From NCBI GenBank assembly GCA_009760855.2, contig WPIO01000440.1:1-45722 (forward strand): a stretch of 45,722 nucleotides of DNA. Reading direction: 5' to 3'. The translations under genes and the position numbers were made by a program. Of the stretch, positions 33,871 to 43,849 are shown one piece after another (positions within the stretch are counted from its first letter, which is position 1; every line of letters begins with the position of its first letter). The notes below the pieces were generated by a model. The model saw only the letters and a program-made list of their open reading frames with translations. It was not told the DNA's origin and made no database searches. Source of the stretch: Cristatella mucedo (taxonomy: Eukaryota > Bryozoa > Phylactolaemata > Cristatellidae).

Positions 33871-34762
33871 TGAGCTGCTGACTTACGGGAAATTATTCTA
33901 GCTGTCCCTAGCTGCTACTTTCACTGTGTTCACTTTCTTGACTGCTATCATAGCTCCACTGCACTACTTGCATTCTCTTCTTTTTAAGGAATATGACGCC
34001 TCATGTCTACCGAATGCCCACCTGAAGCCGCTTAGGCTTTGACTGTCTTTCAAAGGACACTATGCATAATGTCCACATTGCCCTCCTACCTTTTTAGTGT
34101 TTCACATATAAGATATATTAGATTATACTTAAAATGACTTTGCTGTTAGAGTCCTGACCATTGCCGGCATACTTAATATTTTACTGGTCATGTTGCCGTA
34201 TCACTTCTTACATTCTTTACTGGCGTTCAACACATTTCATTTCACAACTGATTCAAGACCGTTGTTATGGAAAACGAGAGATCGGGCATGCCTGGCTCTT
34301 GTACGGCTTATATCGCCCTAGGTAGGCCTCATTTATTCCATGACATCAAAAAGTCATGGTAATGTCACTATAGCATACACTGCCGAGTGCTGGCTCTGCC
34401 AGTCTTCCAAAGGGTACCGTTATTTCTCATGACTGCTGCTTCCATGAAGTGCTGCACTTGAATCACCGACACAGGGAAGCCCACAGAACCCAAAGACTGC
34501 ATAGGAATGAGCTTCGTAGATTAAGCCCTGAACGTTCATTCTATGGTTTATTGTAGGAACTCTGCTCCATCTTTAAAGCACAAATGTTAACGGAAACTTG
34601 TCTGAAAAGGAAAACCAACAATCAAAATATTATTAGGCATTACTGTCGAAGATAACACAGCCGATAAGCTGAAACAGATGTCTCAACAACACACACTCAC
34701 ATGAATGCTAACATTACTATTCAATGCGACAAGGAGTCAGCAGTTAAACCCTCTTTTTATGT

Positions 34763-34965
34763 GTGTTTAAGGTATATGGTAGCTATGGTAAGGATATGTG
34801 ATAGTTTCGCATATTCATCCCTATTATAATCGGGTATTGGTTATATTGCCAGATGGAGAATCATCCAGTCACGTGGTCGACCCAGAGTCGTATAAAAACC
34901 CATTTCTTGCCAGGAACAGGAATTCACTGCACGGAGCAGAGCGAGCCACTGAAATGAGCCGTTCA
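34763..34965 (+). repeat. Unit E: head of a third array unit
   Basis: 'AAGGTATATGGTAGCTATGG', 'TTGCCAGATGGAGAATCATC' and 'CACGTGGTCGACCCAGAGTC' match the heads of C and D. Similarity fades after about 34965. An 80-codon frame (34798-35040) runs across it ('VLVILPDGESSSHVVDPESY' inside); partly similar words can be read in unit C ('VLVISPGCESFSYVVN'), so the head may once have been coding. Confidence 0.55.
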
Positions 34966-37042
34966 ACAATCTCCTGTTCTGTTGTCTTTGCATCGCTCCA
35001 GCTGATAGCAGCTGCCAGGGCATCAAGTCCTGGTTCATAACAACTTGTGCGTCTGGCCGTTTAATGTCCGACCATTACTTCCGGGTAATGAGTGCGACTC
35101 ATTTTCATGTAGCTTATTGCATGATTCTTAGCCGTTTAGGGAAAGTCAGCTCTCTTAACACTAGGCCTAATTAATCCTTGCGACCATTTTCACAGTGACG
35201 AGAAATAAATGTTATTTTACATGAGCAATTGTATGTAAGCGTGAACTAGATCCAGCATCTGTTTGGTGCTTCTCAATTAATATTAATGTATGAGGAAAAA
35301 TGTTTTTGCAATTGTTATTGCACTGGTAATTACGGTTTTCGGAGGGTGCTGATGAAAGATCGACTGATTAAGTAAAAGCTGGAGGTCTCATGCAGCAAAT
35401 TTAATCAGGAGGTCGCCAAGAAATTTGTGAGCAGCTTCTTTTGACGTTTGGCACCGCTTTTATCGGGCGATGGAGAACTCTGGCTTAGTTGTAAGCGACA
35501 AAACCATTTTTTTAATCTCCAAAAACGACAATCAGAGACGAGGCTAAGTTCGTGATTGCGAATAACATAAATAATAGCCCTCACGTGACTTCAACCGAAC
35601 TGTTAAAGTTAAGGTTCTTGTTTAATGAACGGGTCTCTCATTCTGTGGCTTAGTGTGCAAAAATAGCTTCAAATATAGTGAGTATCATTGTAAGTACTTT
35701 GCACAATAATGTCCACTCCCACTGCAAAGCCTTAGGGATTTCTTTGGCTCGGCTTTCCAAAATGTTTATTGTAATTACTTTAGTAGCCCCGAGCCTCAGG
35801 CCTAAATTTCGTTCAAGATGAAGGAATTGGTAACTGAGTTAACACATATAGGTTATAAACCTCTTCGTCTTACTTTGTAAGATGAAAATGTAAAAACTAA
35901 TATTTCATCTAACAAATTTTAACCCTATATTCCCTTGATATGGTATTAATCTTGCCTTGATGGTCATGAAAAAATATGAAAATCAGCCAAGAAATTCGTG
36001 ATATAAGCAAAGAATGGTAACGGCATTGCGTATTTCTCTCTTTTTTCAGACAAGTAAAACTACTTTTGGAAAAAAATTATTAGCACGAGCATGACGCCAT
36101 AGCAGTGGTGGAGTCAATATTTTTTTAGGCAAGGAACTTGACATTCTTATTTGTGGTGGAAAGATTCCTAAGTTTTTCATTTAGTTTTATTTAGTCATCA
36201 AGTTGCACTGACAAAATAGCTATTCAAAAAAAAATACTTATTGGTATGCATGTTGTGCCTCAATGCGCTTATTGGAGTACATGATTATTGTCATGATGAC
36301 AGGGTTAAGCATTATTATTCTGGTTGTTCTCATAGATGCAAGTTTAATCATGCTTCCTTTACAGCATATGTTAAGTGCATAGAAAGAGATAGAAAGAGAC
36401 CGAGTTATACGAGGATACTATACAATTGTAGTATAAATAGTATTACTATTACGTTCTCAAAAACGAAAACCTCGTAGACGGTCAGAACGGTCACTTACAG
36501 AACCCGTCATAATTACAGGAGTTTTCAGCTTCCTCTGTTGACATTTCTCACTGTAGCTAGACGCCTAATCAAAATCACCCATGAACTGACTGATCTAACA
36601 TCGAACTGTATTTCTTCTTTTAACTGCTTACATGTATTTGTGTCTACATTCTTCAAATTAGCACTTGCGGACTTACCGGTTAAACTGATCGAGTTCCACG
36701 CTAGAATGACCGGTTTGCAATCAGATTACCCATACAGAAAGTTAATTTTTTCTGTACTTGAACCTAGCATCTAGAAAGAGAGTGCATGCACCTTATTTAT
36801 TGCCCATATTTCACTCTCCAACCACATATCTATGTGTTCGGTAGGTCAGTATCACGGTTTACATCTTAGATTGGCACTTCGAGCATTTTTCAATGCTCAG
36901 CTATAGTATCAGGCTGCCAAAATTTATCCGGGTTAAATTTAGGCCACCAGTTACAGTCTTTCGGATCAACACCTAGGCTTGTTGGGCATTTTTGGCAACC
37001 TGTATAAGCAGTAGCTTATTTCCGTATCAGCTACATAACATT
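34966..37042. other. No recognisable feature
   Basis: About 2.1 kb of apparently single-copy AT-rich sequence. A cysteine-bearing 78-codon frame at 36241-36477 and a 78-codon frame at 36538-36774 have no recognised family or convincing splice sites. Just before the next LINE, 'CAGCTACATAACATTG' occurs twice (about 37028 and 37058). Confidence 0.4.
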
Positions 37043-37820
37043 GTTGTCTATGTCAGCTACATAACATTGATAACATTCGGGCTTGTTTAGATAAGGATAC
37101 CACGTCTAAGTTGGTCCATGCATTTGTAACATCGCTTCTCGACTTCGGCAACTCACAGCTTACTGGCCTACCGGCATGTGCGATCAGGCGATTGCAGCTG
37201 GTTCAAAACTCCACAGCTAGGCTTGTCTGTCATGAGCACCACAGTTGCAGCATCACTGCACTTTTCGCCGACCTGCACTGGCTTTCAATCAAGCAAAGGA
37301 TTGACTTCAAGGTTTTGTCGCTCACTTTTAGGTCACTTCATTCTTTGGCTCCAGCCTATTTCTCAGATTTACTCCCCCACCAGGCCAAGCATCGTCCTGC
37401 CCGTTTTTGGGAATCCAACAGTCTACCAATACCTCGTACAAGCCTAAAATCCTTTGGGGACCAGGAATTTAGTTCGTATGCTGCCAAAGCCTTGAACTCA
37501 CTCTCGACTTGCTCCAGAACATCCCCTAACTTGATCACAATTAAAAAGAACTTACAAACACACCTTTTTAGGTCAGCATTTAGTGGGTCCCTGTGGTTCG
37601 TCCTTCATGTGCTTATGCGTGCTGACACAGTGCATGCTGCCACTAACCTAATTTGCCTGCTGACCCTGTGCATGGTACCCCAAACCATGTTATTCGTGTT
37701 CATCCAGCATGATATCACTCACCATTCGATCGCGTTTCCCTTTGCAGCAAATGTAAAGCGCCTAGAAAGGGATTGAGTTTTGTAAGGTCACTTAATCAAG
37801 TGTATTATTATTATTATTAA
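37043..37820 (+). mobile_element. LINE-A copy, best-preserved 3' part
   Basis: Begins in the RT thumb ('NIRACLDKDTTSKLVHAFVT') and continues open for 221 codons (37111-37776), followed by the hairpin (about 37757-37790) and (ATT)n at 37803-37820. 5'-truncated at about 37043. Confidence 0.9.
37111..37776 (+). pseudogene. LINE-A ORF2 C-terminal region (RT thumb), truncated
   Basis: 221 codons: 'LVHAF' equivalents followed by 'LPACAIRRLQLVQNSTARLV', 'DLHWLSIKQRIDFKVLSLTF', 'RSLHSLAPAYFSDLLPHQAK' and 'LKSFGD..FSSYAAKALNSL', the usual L2/CR1 order after the RT palm. The last 60 codons run through what is normally 3' UTR: the copies at 8.26, 9.66 and 32.8 kb have TGA where this one has TGG (37594-37596). 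The stop now used lies inside the 3' hairpin. No catalytic residues are present; it is not a functional gene. Confidence 0.8.
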
Positions 37821-37984
37821 TGCCCATACATTATCTCTAATTATCACCAGCCTCTGATGTCAGGTAACGTCAATAGATAATACGGTGGTCACAAAAAACC
37901 ATGCGGCCATGGATAGCTGGAAAGTGGTTAACAATCTTATTCATAGCTTGCAAATTAATGAAATTCATTTATATAATTCATTTA
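37821..37984. other. Spacer between LINE-A and LINE-B
   Basis: Short AT-rich sequence. The last part on the minus strand ('TAAATGAATTATATAAATGA') resembles the AT-rich SINE tail at 12772-12800 and may be the far half of the SINE at 41.5 kb, split by LINE-B. Confidence 0.3.
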
Positions 37985-37985
37985 T

Positions 37986-38011
37986 GTAATGTAATGTAAT
38001 GTAATGTATCT
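37986..38011 (-). repeat. LINE-B 3' microsatellite tail (ATTAC)n
   Basis: Four to five ATTAC units on the minus strand directly after the 3' UTR. Short tandem tails of this kind are the usual 3' ends of CR1/L2 LINEs and differ from the (ATT)n tails of LINE-A. Confidence 0.8.
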
Positions 38012-38356
38012 CTGTCAGTAACTCCACAAAGTCATAAAGGCCATGTGGGTGTTACGCAGGAGAGTTTTGTATAGCACACTCACAGCCTAAGCGGCTTTCG
38101 GTACTCGTTTGGTAGCCAACAGACTTCGTCTCACGCAACAAAGAGAAAGTGGGAAGCATAGCAGAATTAGGAGAGCAGTTGAGGTAGTGAGTAGCAAAGA
38201 AGTAGCAGTTCAGGACCGCTGAAAAAGATGTGCCATATTCGGCAGTTGGAGAGTAGATGTCGTTGCGTAAGAATTGTGGAAGCGAGTTCCACAGTCTAGG
38301 ACTTGCAGAGCTAAAGCTTCTGTCGCCAACTGTCTTTAAGCGGAGGAATGGGACAG

Positions 38357-39433
38357 CTAATTATTGTCCACACAGGACCTGAGGGCACGAACAGGCTGGA
38401 ACTGATGCAGCAGTTCAGCTAGGTATGAAGGAGCCAAGCCGTGGCGGGCCTTGTGGGTCAGCGTAAGAACTTTGCTCTGTATCCTTTGCTCAACCGGCAA
38501 CCATTCTAGCTCTTTCAGCAAAGGAGACACGTGCTCAAACCGCTGAGACTTGAAGACCAGCCTTGCAGCCATATTCATAGTCCCCTGTAGTGGCATAATA
38601 GCTTTCTTTGGTAGCCCAGCCAAAAGGGAATTACAATAATCAAGCCGAGACAGAACTAAAGAGCTAGTTAAATTTTTTACAAGCCACTGTGGGAGACAGC
38701 TTCTAATCTTGGATAGGGATCGGATGTGATGGCTAGCTGTAGAGGCAGTCTTCTGAATGAAGCTTTTGAAATTTTGGCAGCTGTCGAACACGACACCTGG
38801 ATTACAAGCACGTGGTGAAGGTCGCACAATAGCGTCACCTATTAGAACAGCAAAGCTTTTTAATCCAGCCACACGTTTAGGGTGTCCTATGAGAAGCAGT
38901 TCGGTTTTATCGTCATTTAATTTCAGGAAGTTTTCCGACATCCAGGATCGAATATCGGCAAGGCAAGCATTCAGTTTTTCAGTTGTTGCAGCAGATTCCG
39001 ACGGTTTAAATGACAAATACAACTGAGTATCGTCAGCATAGAAGTGATATCCTATTCCACGGGCCTTTATCACTTTTCCCAGAGGTTGTGTATAAATGGA
39101 GAACAGCAAGGGACCAAGTACAGACCCTTGAGGGACTCCACAGGTGACCCTTCTCATGTCTGAGACCTGACCCCCACACGACACGGATTGAACACGATCA
39201 GACAAGTAGGATTTAAACCACGCCAGTGCTTCGTCTGCCAGACCGATCGTTGTTCTCAATCGTTTAAGCAGAACTTCGTGATTAATGGTGTCGAAGGCAG
39301 CAGACAGATCTAGCAGAGCTAGGGCGGTGACATTCCTGTCGTCGTTGCGACGTAGAATGTCATTGTTAACATGGAGGAGAGCAGTTTCAGTAGAGTGCTG
39401 CCTCTTGAAACCTGATTGAAATGTTTCTGACAT
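38357..39433 (-). pseudogene. LINE-B reverse transcriptase
   Basis: 358 codons from the first ATG; the frame is open upstream to about 39600, including '[18 protein letters not shown]'. Motifs in order: '[15 protein letters not shown]', '[20 protein letters not shown]' (motif A, catalytic Asp), '[17 protein letters not shown]' (motif B), '[14 protein letters not shown]' (motif C, about 39018-39044, both Asp intact), '[20 protein letters not shown]' (motif D/E), then thumb '[19 protein letters not shown]' and '[12 protein letters not shown]'. The palm is intact. The frame ends early at 38357 by a frameshift; the normal continuation ('SFSSASPRLWNSLPQFLRND') is readable in another frame to about 38250. 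L2/CR1 affiliation is from these motifs. Confidence 0.9.
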
Positions 39434-39543
39434 CCCATTATTTTCAATATGTTCAACTAGCTGCTTAGCAACAATTTTTTCAAGAATCTTTGATAAGAAC
39501 AGAAGAAGGGAAACTGGACGATAGTTTGCTAGGACCTCTGTGT

Positions 39544-39909
39544 CTAATCCAGGCTTTTTAAGAATAGGTCTAACGATTGCCGATTTGAAGGACTTGGGAC
39601 GACCCCTTTTCCCAAAGAAGCATTACAAATCTTGGTTATGGCAGGGCTAAGTTGGTCTGCAAGTGAAGACCACAGAGATGAAGGTATAGGGTCTTCAGGA
39701 GACGAGCTCTTTTTGCTAGACCTTATTAAGGCAGCCACATCACAGGCAGAAACATCGGAGAACCTTTTAAGAAAGGTCACAGGTTGAGGAACGGCGATTG
39801 CTTTGGTCGGAGGGGGCTTAATGGAGGCACGAATGCACACAATTTTTTCAGTAAAGAAGGCTGAAAACTTTTCGGCTGAGCCCTTAATATCTGGGGAGTC
39901 AGACCTCAC
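39544..39909 (-). pseudogene. LINE-B linker and RT motif 0 region
   Basis: 121 codons: 'AEKFSAFFTEKIVCIRASIK', 'SSKKSSSPEDPIPSSLWSSL' and '[16 protein letters not shown]', the sequence that precedes the RT fingers in L2/CR1 elements. At about 39600 the frame slips; the continuing sense is in the RT frame ('[18 protein letters not shown]'). Confidence 0.8.
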
Positions 39910-39971
39910 AGCATTGGCCAGTAAATGGTTTACTGTCTTATAAATCTGTTTACTGTCCGACTGGCAGGAAT

Positions 39972-40349
39972 TCAGTTTTCTAATGAAAAAAGAAGCCCTG
40001 GCTTTTTAAGCTTTCGGGTGTAAACTCGAAGGAAGTCTTTAAAATTGACAAGGTCTGCCTCAGACCCCGATTTCTTGAAACGACGTTCCAGCCTGCGCTT
40101 AACACGGCGCATCTTAAGGAGTTTTTTTGTAAATTGAAAGCAATCTCGACGACTTTGAACACGGATAGAGCGAACGGGAGCATGCTTGTCAAGAGCACTC
40201 CTGAGTGTCATGTTCATCGCATCAGTGAGGGTATCGAGGCTGCCGGTCGAGTCTGAATGCAGATCAAGAAGGCCTGCATCACAAACAGATTTAAAATAAC
40301 TTGTCCATGTCAATGCTTTGTAAGTTACGTCGTTTGGCAAATTCGACAT
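39972..40349 (-). pseudogene. LINE-B linker between endonuclease and RT
   Basis: 125 codons, with 'LTDAMNMTLRSALDKHAPVR', 'FTKKLLKMRRVKRRLERRFK' and further basic residues. The position and the 'LDKHAPV' motif are typical of the connector region in L2/CR1 ORF2. It is out of frame with the SDH-containing part, so a frameshift lies at about 40290-40340. Confidence 0.75.
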
Positions 40350-40503
40350 TGCCCTGCACGTACGAGGGAGCAGGAACAGTAAACGAGACCGAACAATGAT
40401 CTGAGAGGGTCAGTGGGCACACCACAAAGTCAGTGGGGAGGACATCCTTAGTGATCACGAGATCTAGAATGTGGCCACAGACGTGGGTGCTATGATTAAC
40501 GTG

Positions 40504-40818
40504 TTATGCCAAACCAAGATTCTCCAGACAGTCAAGAAATGAGCGGACCCGGCTGTTGTTAGGGTTGTCAACGTGAATATTTAAGTCTCCTACAATCAGT
40601 AGCGGCCTGTCACACACAAATATTTTAGCTAGGAACTCTGAAAACTCCTCTATAAACAAGTTTAGACAGCCAGAAGGAGGCCGGTATATCACAACGGTGA
40701 GAGGCATTGTCTTTGATGAAGACCTGATAGCAAAAGATTCAAAACGATGACCCATGCGAGAAACTGCACATTTTATAGCCAAACGATTCGCGAACAACAA
40801 TTGCAACCCTGCCACCAA
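40504..40818 (-). pseudogene. LINE-B endonuclease, second part
   Basis: 104 codons continuing the nuclease: 'AIRSSSKTMPLTVVIYRPPS' (YRPPS), 'LIVGDLNIHVD' (GDLNxH, catalytic Asp/Asn at 40570-40600), ending at a TAA. The same frame continues past that TAA with 'GHILDLVIT' and 'LTLSDHCSV' (SDH at 40396-40404), the last catalytic motif. The TAA is therefore a single premature stop within the nuclease, most simply a one-base change from CAA. Confidence 0.85.
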
Positions 40819-41299
40819 CCTTGTCAGAACGCATGGACTGATAGAATGAGAACCCGGGCGGGGTGGTCTCGGAAATACAGCTACTGGAACAAGGCGTCAT
40901 CCAGGTTTCGGTAAGCAGAAATGCATCTAGCTTCTCCTGGACCACCTGATCGCGGATAAGTAACCCCTTGGTTTTTAGCGAGCGGACATTTAGTAGGCGG
41001 AATTTAAGAGGCTGTCCAACAACTGGGCGACGGCGATGAAGTGGCTCGTATTCTCTACCATTTGCGTCTGGCCTGGCGGACGCTGGCTCTTCGAATTTGA
41101 ATTGGACCTTGGTAACGGCCGTGGGACGACGTTTCACAACGTGCTGGGCTACAGCGGGTGGGCTACTACCGCAACAAGTACTATTTAGAGCTTTAAACTT
41201 ACGAGTCGTAGGTTTGATAGCCGAGCTGTTGATGGGGCGAACGCAGGATGCAGGTAGGTTCTCACTGACCCGCCGGAAGGTATCGACTAATGGCGACAT
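40739..41299 (-). pseudogene. LINE-B ORF2 N-terminus and endonuclease start
   Basis: 186 codons. After about 85 residues of basic, low-complexity leader comes 'FRLLNVRSLKTKGLLIRDQV', the start of the LINE endonuclease with its catalytic Asn, and 'LDAFLLTETW' (40901-40930) with the catalytic Glu. 'GFSFYQSMRSDKVGGRVAIV' follows. The frame then breaks; the continuation lies in the overlapping frame 40504-40818. The leader could be an ORF1/ORF2 junction remnant. Together these are the APE-type nuclease that would nick target DNA for target-primed reverse transcription. Confidence 0.85.
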
Positions 41300-41454
41300 C
41301 GCATCTTATGCTAAGCAGGTCCTGTTTTGTGTAGCATATCCGAGGACAGCTCATAAATAGTCACAGCGAAGATAGCAGCGGAATACCCGAAGGTATTACG
41401 GAGAAATCAAGTAAAGGTCCACACCACGCTAGGAGTCGCCCGAGGCCGCTCTTT

Positions 41455-41592
41455 AGCACAGGGAGCGCCCCAAGAGAACTTAACCTCTATTCAGGCGCTT
41501 TACATATGCCTAGGGGCTCGAATCCTTGGACATCAGTCAGACCTTGGTCGGGGCGAGCACATTAACCGCTTGACCAAACCAGAGATCTTAGG
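41455..41592 (-). mobile_element. tRNA-derived SINE with hairpin tail
   Basis: Minus strand: 'GGTTTGGTCAAGCGGTTAAT' (A box), 'GTGCTCGCCCCGACCAAGGT', 'AAGGATTCGAGCCCC' (B box, GATTCGAGCC), 'GCATATGTAAAGCGCCTGAA', 'TAGAGGTTAAGTTCTCTTGG' and 'GGCGCTC'. The hairpin AAGCGCC/GGCGCT is kept; the AT-rich end is missing, replaced by the LINE-B 5' end. Confidence 0.8.
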
Positions 41593-41811
41593 CAGAAGTC
41601 ATATTAAAGCGTCAGCAAATCGATCAAATTTTTTTCGGAAAATTTCCAAATGGTCCTAATGCATCATCTTTTTAATTTGATTTTATGATGCGGTTACCTT
41701 GAAAACTCATAGTGCTTGTGTGCCATGTCTATATTTTTACTTGGAAAATATTTTAAAGCAACACATGTTGCATCTGTATTTAGAGGTATTAGACTTAAAT
41801 GTACAAAAACA

Positions 41812-42690
41812 AGTGAGTGGTGCCAATGCTTGAGGCATGTGCTAAAAGTCCATTTTCAAAACAAGTTTACAAGTACGCACTCAACGTTTTGCACTTTAGC
41901 AGGAATAATATATGAGTATAAAAATCAAGTGACTAAGGTAATTTTAAGTTTCTGAACTAGTGTATTAAGGCTGCATCACAGTAATGGAGGTCAGCATGGC
42001 TGGCTTCCTTAGCTTTATCAAGACTACTGCAAGTTTGAAAAAGCCAGTACACATAAGAGAATATAATAAATTACAATACAGAAATTGTTTTTTTGACTTT
42101 GATGCTTGCGATATTCATCGGAGTGAAAAGTCTGCATTGATTTGAAAAAATACACCGATAAATGAGTTGCAGCTGCAACGAAAGCAGCATGCAACAGCTA
42201 CCGTGGATGAAAATGAGGTTGCAGGATTCATAATTGAAACACCAGCTGAAACTAGCTTTAATTATCCTATTATTGCTCTGACAATAGCATACAGGATTAT
42301 TTTGTCTGGCTGCTAAATTCGCGTGATTGTCAGCTGCAAAGCCGTGTACAATTGAATCTCTCTATTTCAATAGTCCTTGCTACCACCGGCTTACTTTCTT
42401 TTTATTGTACACACTTCCCCAAAAAATTACTATCCTAAACGATACCTGACATAATGAAATTATTGTATTAGTTTTCTCGGATTTGATATAGAAAGGTGAT
42501 AGAAATTGTATTTTGTGGCACCAAACTAACAATTTATAATTTTAGCAATGCTTCTCCCAATACAATCACAGTGTGTATTCCCTCTGATCTTTTCAGTAGC
42601 AAGATCTCCACCCGTTTGTAGGATCTACTGCCACTTTGGTAATGTCCTGGACAGCAATGGATGCACTACATGCGAATGCAGTAAGTATAG
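41812..42690 (+). repeat. Duplicated segment, copy 2 (partner 20308-21050)
   Basis: Same order and orientation as copy 1. About 110 bp extra at 42410-42530. Ends just after the antistasin-like exon and its splice donor. Confidence 0.85.
42597..42680 (+). CDS. Antistasin-type cysteine module exon (copy 2)
   Basis: 84 bp, exactly 28 codons in phase 1-1, between acceptor 'TCTGATCTTTTCAG' and donor 'A|GTAAGTATAG'. It encodes 'VCRIYCHFGNVLDSNGC' followed by 'TTCECS'. The pattern C-x3-C-x10-C-x2-C-x-C with Gly and Asp-x-Asn-Gly-Cys is that of the antistasin family, small secreted modules often repeated in tandem and inhibiting serine proteases. Phase 1-1 symmetric exons are typical of shuffled extracellular modules. 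The usual first cysteine is Ser here (TCT, where copy 1 has TGT), so one disulfide would be missing. No signal peptide or further intact module exon was identified, so whether the gene is active is open. Confidence 0.65.
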
Positions 42691-43849
42691 GCTTTCGAAA
42701 ATCCAGAAATCTATTAGAATAATCCAAATTTCAGCTATCTAGTTATGATTTATGACTACTGCTCTTAACTACAGGTCTTTTCTTCATTATCTAACCAGCA
42801 CACCAAACGTATATATTCGCCGAATAAGGTTGAAATGATATTAGGAAAGTCTCAGCTAATAGCACACACATAATACAAATTCATTTAGAGGGGTTTCCTG
42901 GCTCCCGAATAAAGGAGTAAAAATGTGGGATAGGCTCGATTTTTAGCCCTAGTAATTGTCTTGTATAGTGGTTGGCTTGTGTGTATAATTCTTAAGCTAG
43001 AGCACGGGCAGGTGTAGTAGTGACAATGCTACCATTTTCCAGCGTTTTGCGCATAATTAACAGGACAATCTTCAAAGGACCGTTGTCCTTGACTGTGTTT
43101 AAATTAGGAACAACAAAGTTATTAGGGCTATTATGATCCTTAAGTAATAAACCAGTTCTGCATGTAACCAATGACTTCTGATCACACATGACGAATGAAG
43201 TTTCTTTGATTGAGGCTGTCATTGAAAAAGTTAATATAAAAAGATCCCCAAAAAATTTTCAAAGTCTCCACATGAAGCACACCCTAATAAATCTCAGCAG
43301 AGCGGCAATAAGATTGAAAGATTGAATATAAATAAACAAACTCAAATTTAAATGTTGCTTTGATTCTCAGGTTTGAATGAAGAAACTAGAAACTCTTACA
43401 AAAAGGGTTAGTGTCACTAGTACAATCATTCGTACTATTTTGGTAAAATATTTTCGAGTGCAAAAACATAACCAAATATTTAGTCAGTCATAAATCGCAG
43501 TGGTTGATTGAAAGGGTGATATATGATATTGTTGTGCTATAGATAATGACAGGCTGCATGAGTTTTATATTTATTACTTTATGGAATCCGAGTTTGCTCA
43601 GTGATTATTAAATCAAAAGATTATTATAGAAAAGCGAATAATTTTGAGACAATCGGTATCGAAGCTGCCTTCAGTAATCCCTTATTTTTACAACAAAGTG
43701 CAACAGCCAGCCAAATTAATGGTCAGCTGGAGCTCATTCGGGAAATACTATTGTAATACAAACTTAACGATCGTGCTCTGTGGCTAGTGTCTTGGACCTT
43801 TATTTGTTACAAAACCTCTTCCCTGTTTGCCTGTATTTTAATTTTCAAG

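Larger units (their letters stand above)
31178..34762 (+). mobile_element. Unit D: LINE-B-like repeat with two insertions
   Basis: Starts 'AAGGTATATGGTGGCTG' and follows unit C throughout. It carries two extra blocks: about 480 bp at 31505-31985 (unassigned, with a 72-codon frame) and a minus-strand LINE-A at 32590-33870. Removing both gives about 1.83 kb, equal to unit C. The LINE-A interrupts the segment corresponding to LINE-B 'RNDIY'. Confidence 0.65.
37985..41450 (-). mobile_element. LINE-B: near-complete L2/CR1-type LINE
   Basis: Minus strand, from 5' end (about 41450) to 3' tail (ATTAC)n at 37986-38011. Order: 150 bp leader, ORF start 41299, apurinic-type endonuclease (about 41010-40380), linker (40350-39600), RT (39600-38560), thumb/C-terminus (to about 38250), 3' UTR of about 240 bp. 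There is one in-frame stop (40504-40506) and frameshifts near 40780, 40310, 39600 and 38365. About 3.5 kb long, so either lacking ORF1 or slightly 5'-truncated. Far better preserved than the LINE-B fragments at 10.1, 17.6, 25.3, 29.7 and 32 kb, hence probably the most recent insertion of this family here. Confidence 0.9.

Noticed and set aside
36241-36477. Cysteine-containing ORF as a further antistasin-like exon
   Set aside because: Cysteine spacing does not fit the module and no suitable splice sites flank it.
38757-39026. 89-codon plus-strand ORF
   Set aside because: Antisense shadow of the LINE-B RT, whose motifs read clearly on the minus strand.
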